Below are positions 61,696-64,000 of a DNA stretch of 64,000 nucleotides, in pieces. The DNA comes from Streptococcus oralis (GTDB lineage: Bacteria > Bacillota > Bacilli > Lactobacillales > Streptococcaceae), in assembly GCF_019334565.1 (NCBI RefSeq), contig NZ_CP079724.1:455001-519000 (forward strand), given 5' to 3'. Position numbers and translations under genes: made by a program. The notes below the pieces were generated by a model. The model was not told the origin of the DNA. It ran no database searches and saw only the letters and a list, made by a program, of their open reading frames with translations. The stretch's first letter is position 1, and every line of letters begins with the position of its first letter.

Positions 61696-62229
61696 ATGTC
61701 AGATAAAGTAAAACAGTTTAAATGGTTGATTGTATTGTCCTTGTTCCTATTATCGATTCCTTTATATTTTACTTACAAGCATTTCCGACAATCTAGTGCT
61801 TTAAAAGAATCCTTTGAGAAAAATGAAAGAATTGAAGTTCTGCATCGTTTGACGGCATCAGAAAAATATGCGTCTGACAACCGCAAGGCAGGCTATACTA
61901 TTCCTTCTGACGGAGCTATTCGATTAGATGGAGTTATTTATCCATTAGAAATAGAAGGAGATTTACATTTGAAAATTAGCCCTCCCAAAAAGGATGCTAA
62001 GGATTTTCAGTTGTTTTTCATCACACAGGTTAATGAAAAACAAACGCATGTAGCTTTTATTTTAGATAAAAATCTGAATTTAATTGATTCTAGTTATTCT
62101 CAGCAAAATGGTAACGGGAAAAGAGAGATTGTTTCTATCTCACAAGCCGAAGAAGATTACTTGTTGAGAAGTGTTCAAAGCGAGCTTGAGTCTTTCATGA
62201 AAAAGATGTATCAGACTTTGTATGGATAG
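61696..62229 (+). CDS. Single-pass membrane protein of the toxin island
   Basis: 177 residues: one N-terminal transmembrane segment (KWLIVLSLFLLSIPLYFTY, about 9-27), then an extracytoplasmic domain with no recognised motif (RLTASEKYASDNRKAGYTIP, KISPPKKDAKDFQLFFITQV). SD AGAGGA. The topology suits an immunity or secretion accessory protein acting outside the membrane; function unknown. Confidence 0.65.
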   Translation: MSDKVKQFKWLIVLSLFLLSIPLYFTYKHFRQSSALKESFEKNERIEVLHRLTASEKYASDNRKAGYTIPSDGAIRLDGVIYPLEIEGDLHLKISPPKKDAKDFQLFFITQVNEKQTHVAFILDKNLNLIDSSYSQQNGNGKREIVSISQAEEDYLLRSVQSELESFMKKMYQTLYG

Positions 62230-62230
62230 T

Positions 62231-62404
62231 TTACCAGAGAAAGTAACTTCTTGCTCACCGCAATGCTGTATGAACAACGGGGTATGTTGAGGGACTTTAC
62301 TAGAAAAAGATACCGTAGATGAGCTACAAAAAAATTACCCAAGTACTTATAATTTCATTCGAAATATTGAAGCAGGTAATCAAGAGTTGACAGAGATGAG
62401 GTGA
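62231..62404 (+). pseudogene. Decayed gene fragment
   Basis: Coding-like pieces in two frames: FTRESNFLLTAMLYEQRGML then, after a shift, EKDTVDELQKNYPSTYNFIR .. EAGNQELTEMR ending at TGA 62402-62404. No start and no continuous frame. Probably the 3' part of a lost toxin-island gene. Confidence 0.5.
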
Positions 62405-62408
62405 TTAG

Positions 62409-63035
62409 ATGAAGAAGAGAAAATTTGTAATTTTTTCGTTGTTAATGGTTCTATTATTATCTTTCTCTGGTTTTCAGTACTATAAATATCAGAGAGTTCA
62501 CAATATTTTTGATGAAATATACTACGAAGAAAGTGATTATCACAATTATACATTTCTCTGGAAAGGACGAGCTTTTTATAAGTTAAAAGGGTTAAAAATT
62601 ATCGATAATGGATCTCAAGATTTATATAAACATTCTATTGATTATAAAAGTGTAAATTTACCAAACACTATTCATTCTCTAGGTTATTATTTTTATTTTG
62701 GATTTCAGGAGATGACGAAAGTTGGGATAGAAATGCGTTTGAGACTGCCAGATACAGAGACAACCATAAATGTAGATTACCAGTACGAGGTAAACAATCA
62801 GCAATTAGAACGGTTTATGTGGTACTATGATGATGAGAGTACAGGATATTTTCAGCAGTCTCAAGTAGAAGCCTTTCTAGCGGATCATGGAAAGACTGTC
62901 GATGAGATTCGCAAAGAAGCAGATGAAATACTCCGTCACAAAGTCCTTAAAGACTGGACTTCCATATATGCTAGTCGTTTTAGCCCAGATAATTGGGGAG
63001 AAGTGACAGTTAAGGATATATGGAGAACAGAATAA
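62409..63035 (+). CDS. TipC-like immunity protein candidate
   Basis: 208 residues: N-terminal membrane anchor or signal (KFVIFSLLMVLLLSFSGF), then an extracytoplasmic domain with VHNIFDEIYYEE, IEMRLRLPDTETTINVDYQY and a C-terminal DWTSIYASRFSPDNWGEVTV. This order resembles TipC proteins, which protect against the LXG toxin TelC (a lipid II phosphatase) outside the membrane. No TelC-like toxin is in the window, so it would be an orphan immunity gene. SD GAGGTGA. Family call from memory, moderate. Confidence 0.55.
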   Translation: MKKRKFVIFSLLMVLLLSFSGFQYYKYQRVHNIFDEIYYEESDYHNYTFLWKGRAFYKLKGLKIIDNGSQDLYKHSIDYKSVNLPNTIHSLGYYFYFGFQEMTKVGIEMRLRLPDTETTINVDYQYEVNNQQLERFMWYYDDESTGYFQQSQVEAFLADHGKTVDEIRKEADEILRHKVLKDWTSIYASRFSPDNWGEVTVKDIWRTE

Positions 63036-63405
63036 CAAACGGAACGACGAGGTAATAGTTTTATAAAGGCAGCTTACCATGACAGAGTTCTTAAGAACAT
63101 TTTATTGTATTCGATAGCTTTGGTCTGCTTTCTTTTGGTGTGACGGAAGAAACTTCCTATACTATCACCATCACTAATATAGACGACAAACCGGTGCACT
63201 TTGAAGCTCAAGTGGTGGATAGGTAGATTTAAGAACCGTAAACTAGGCCTCAGTAGTTGCAATTGTTTAGTAAAGGAGACTTGTTTCTTTGAAAGTAACA
63301 ATCAGCTTGTTTCATTCGAATATGCAAGAGAGGCTCTAGTGGCGAATACTAGTCAAAATTTCAAAAAAGATTTAGATAAACCCAATCCCGCAGTTGGAGA
63401 GTAAT
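63036..63405 (+). pseudogene. Degraded gene fragments
   Basis: At least three short coding-like pieces in different frames: HDRVLKNILLYSIALVCFLL (about 63077-63141), TEETSYTITITNIDDKPVHF with EAQVVDR (about 63142-63225), and VSFEYAREALVANTSQNFKK ending at 63404. They look like remains of membrane/extracytoplasmic proteins similar in style to their neighbours. No intact gene. Confidence 0.5.
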
Positions 63406-64000
63406 ATGTTAAAAAGAATAAGAAACTATTATAAAAACAAACCAACTCAAGCTATCTTAATGCTCGTAGTTCTTATTTGGTCAGTATATGAGATTAGTGC
63501 GACCAGTTTGGCAAGTAATTCTGCATTGACTAAGGAATTCATGCATAGTCGGTATGTTATGGTTTGGCCAATGGTAGATAAGAAAATGAAATTATACCAC
63601 TATGCGGAAGAATGGACTAATGACGTTTTAGTTGGAATTATGCATTTAGACTATGGAAATATTAGAATAACTAGTTTTCCTAAAAAATGGGAGAGTGAAG
63701 CTGAAGTATACTATACGCTGTCTCAGGATGAATATGCTGATAGAGTATATTTTTTCTTAGACGAGCCAATTTCCAAAGCCTATATCAGCAGTTTAGAACA
63801 AAATTATTATTTGATTTCAAAGAATGCAGTTGCTATTGAAGAGGAAACAGGTAAAACAGTTGAACAGTTAGTTCAAGAAGTGGGGAATGCAAGGAAAAAC
63901 TTCTTATCAGCTCTTGGAAAGATGAAAATCCTTCGTTTGGTCTATTTGATTCTTCGTATGATAGTATTGTTGCAGTGTATCAGGTGGTCGGGTCAGCGTA
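63406..64000 (+). CDS. Membrane protein of the toxin island, cut by window end
   Basis: Open from ATG 63406 (SD GGAGAG) to the end, 198 codons. N-terminal transmembrane segment (AILMLVVLIWSVYEISATS), an extracytoplasmic domain (HYAEEWTNDVLVGIMHLDYG, VYFFLDEPISKAYISSLEQN, IEEETGKTVEQLVQEVG) and a second hydrophobic segment near the window end (ILRLVYLILRMIVLLQ). General layout is like the two preceding membrane proteins; possibly another immunity protein. Family not recognised. Confidence 0.6.
   Translation, partial: MLKRIRNYYKNKPTQAILMLVVLIWSVYEISATSLASNSALTKEFMHSRYVMVWPMVDKKMKLYHYAEEWTNDVLVGIMHLDYGNIRITSFPKKWESEAEVYYTLSQDEYADRVYFFLDEPISKAYISSLEQNYYLISKNAVAIEEETGKTVEQLVQEVGNARKNFLSALGKMKILRLVYLILRMIVLLQCIRWSGQR

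Overview
The window is a chromosomal segment of a mitis-group Streptococcus (close to S. mitis, S. oralis and S. pneumoniae, but not a typical pneumococcus). Supporting points are low GC, Gram-positive ribosome binding sites, a BOX repeat, a YSIRK-type signal peptide with an LPxTG anchor on a NanA sialidase, and a penicillin-binding protein 2b that clearly resembles the pneumococcal protein but differs at many positions. From recG to recR the gene order follows the pneumococcal nan locus as I remember it.

Layout. 1-1.8 kb: a broken alpha/beta hydrolase gene, an MDR oxidoreductase and an Rrf2 regulator with two matching palindromes. 1.9-6.1 kb: a segment bounded by an exact 42-bp direct repeat containing the 3' end of a tRNA-Lys gene. 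It carries a DUF308/papain-like membrane protein, an AI-2E family transporter, a second tRNA-Lys-like gene and a small DUF308 protein, so it looks like the remnant of an integrated element. 6.1-38 kb: mostly core genes. These are 6S RNA, rarA, prmA-rsmE, pepF, an aquaporin, queCDEF with a structured leader, trxA, a MarR regulator next to lrgAB-like genes, a YtrA-type ABC cassette, nrdR-dnaB-dnaI-nitroreductase-der, a TPM/LemA pair behind a WalR-type box, secA, two tandem DAHP synthases, acpS-alr-recG.

38-53 kb: a sialic-acid catabolism regulon. It contains an acetyl esterase, cell-wall sialidase NanA, epimerase NanE, the SatABC transporter, a YhcH sugar protein, a DUF624 membrane protein, N-acetylneuraminate lyase, a ROK kinase and the RpiR regulator NanR. 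Sialidase frees sialic acid, SatABC imports it, the lyase makes ManNAc plus pyruvate, and the kinase and NanE pass it towards GlcNAc-6-P. Four promoters share the same long architecture: a CTGAAA-N4-TTTCAG palindrome placed 70-71 bp ahead of the -35 box. A methyltransferase gene has been inserted between the kinase and nanR, leaving a 38-bp repeat of the kinase gene end.

53-64 kb: pbp2b and recR, then an accessory island. The island encodes two small helical proteins, an LXG polymorphic toxin (type VII secretion substrate) with an unrecognised C-terminal domain, and five tandem paralogous putative immunity genes linked by GTGA overlaps, one of them frameshifted at a T tract. After these come membrane and TipC-like proteins, decayed gene fragments and a gene cut by the window end. 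The immunity array and its mosaic pattern are the best candidate for something new here.
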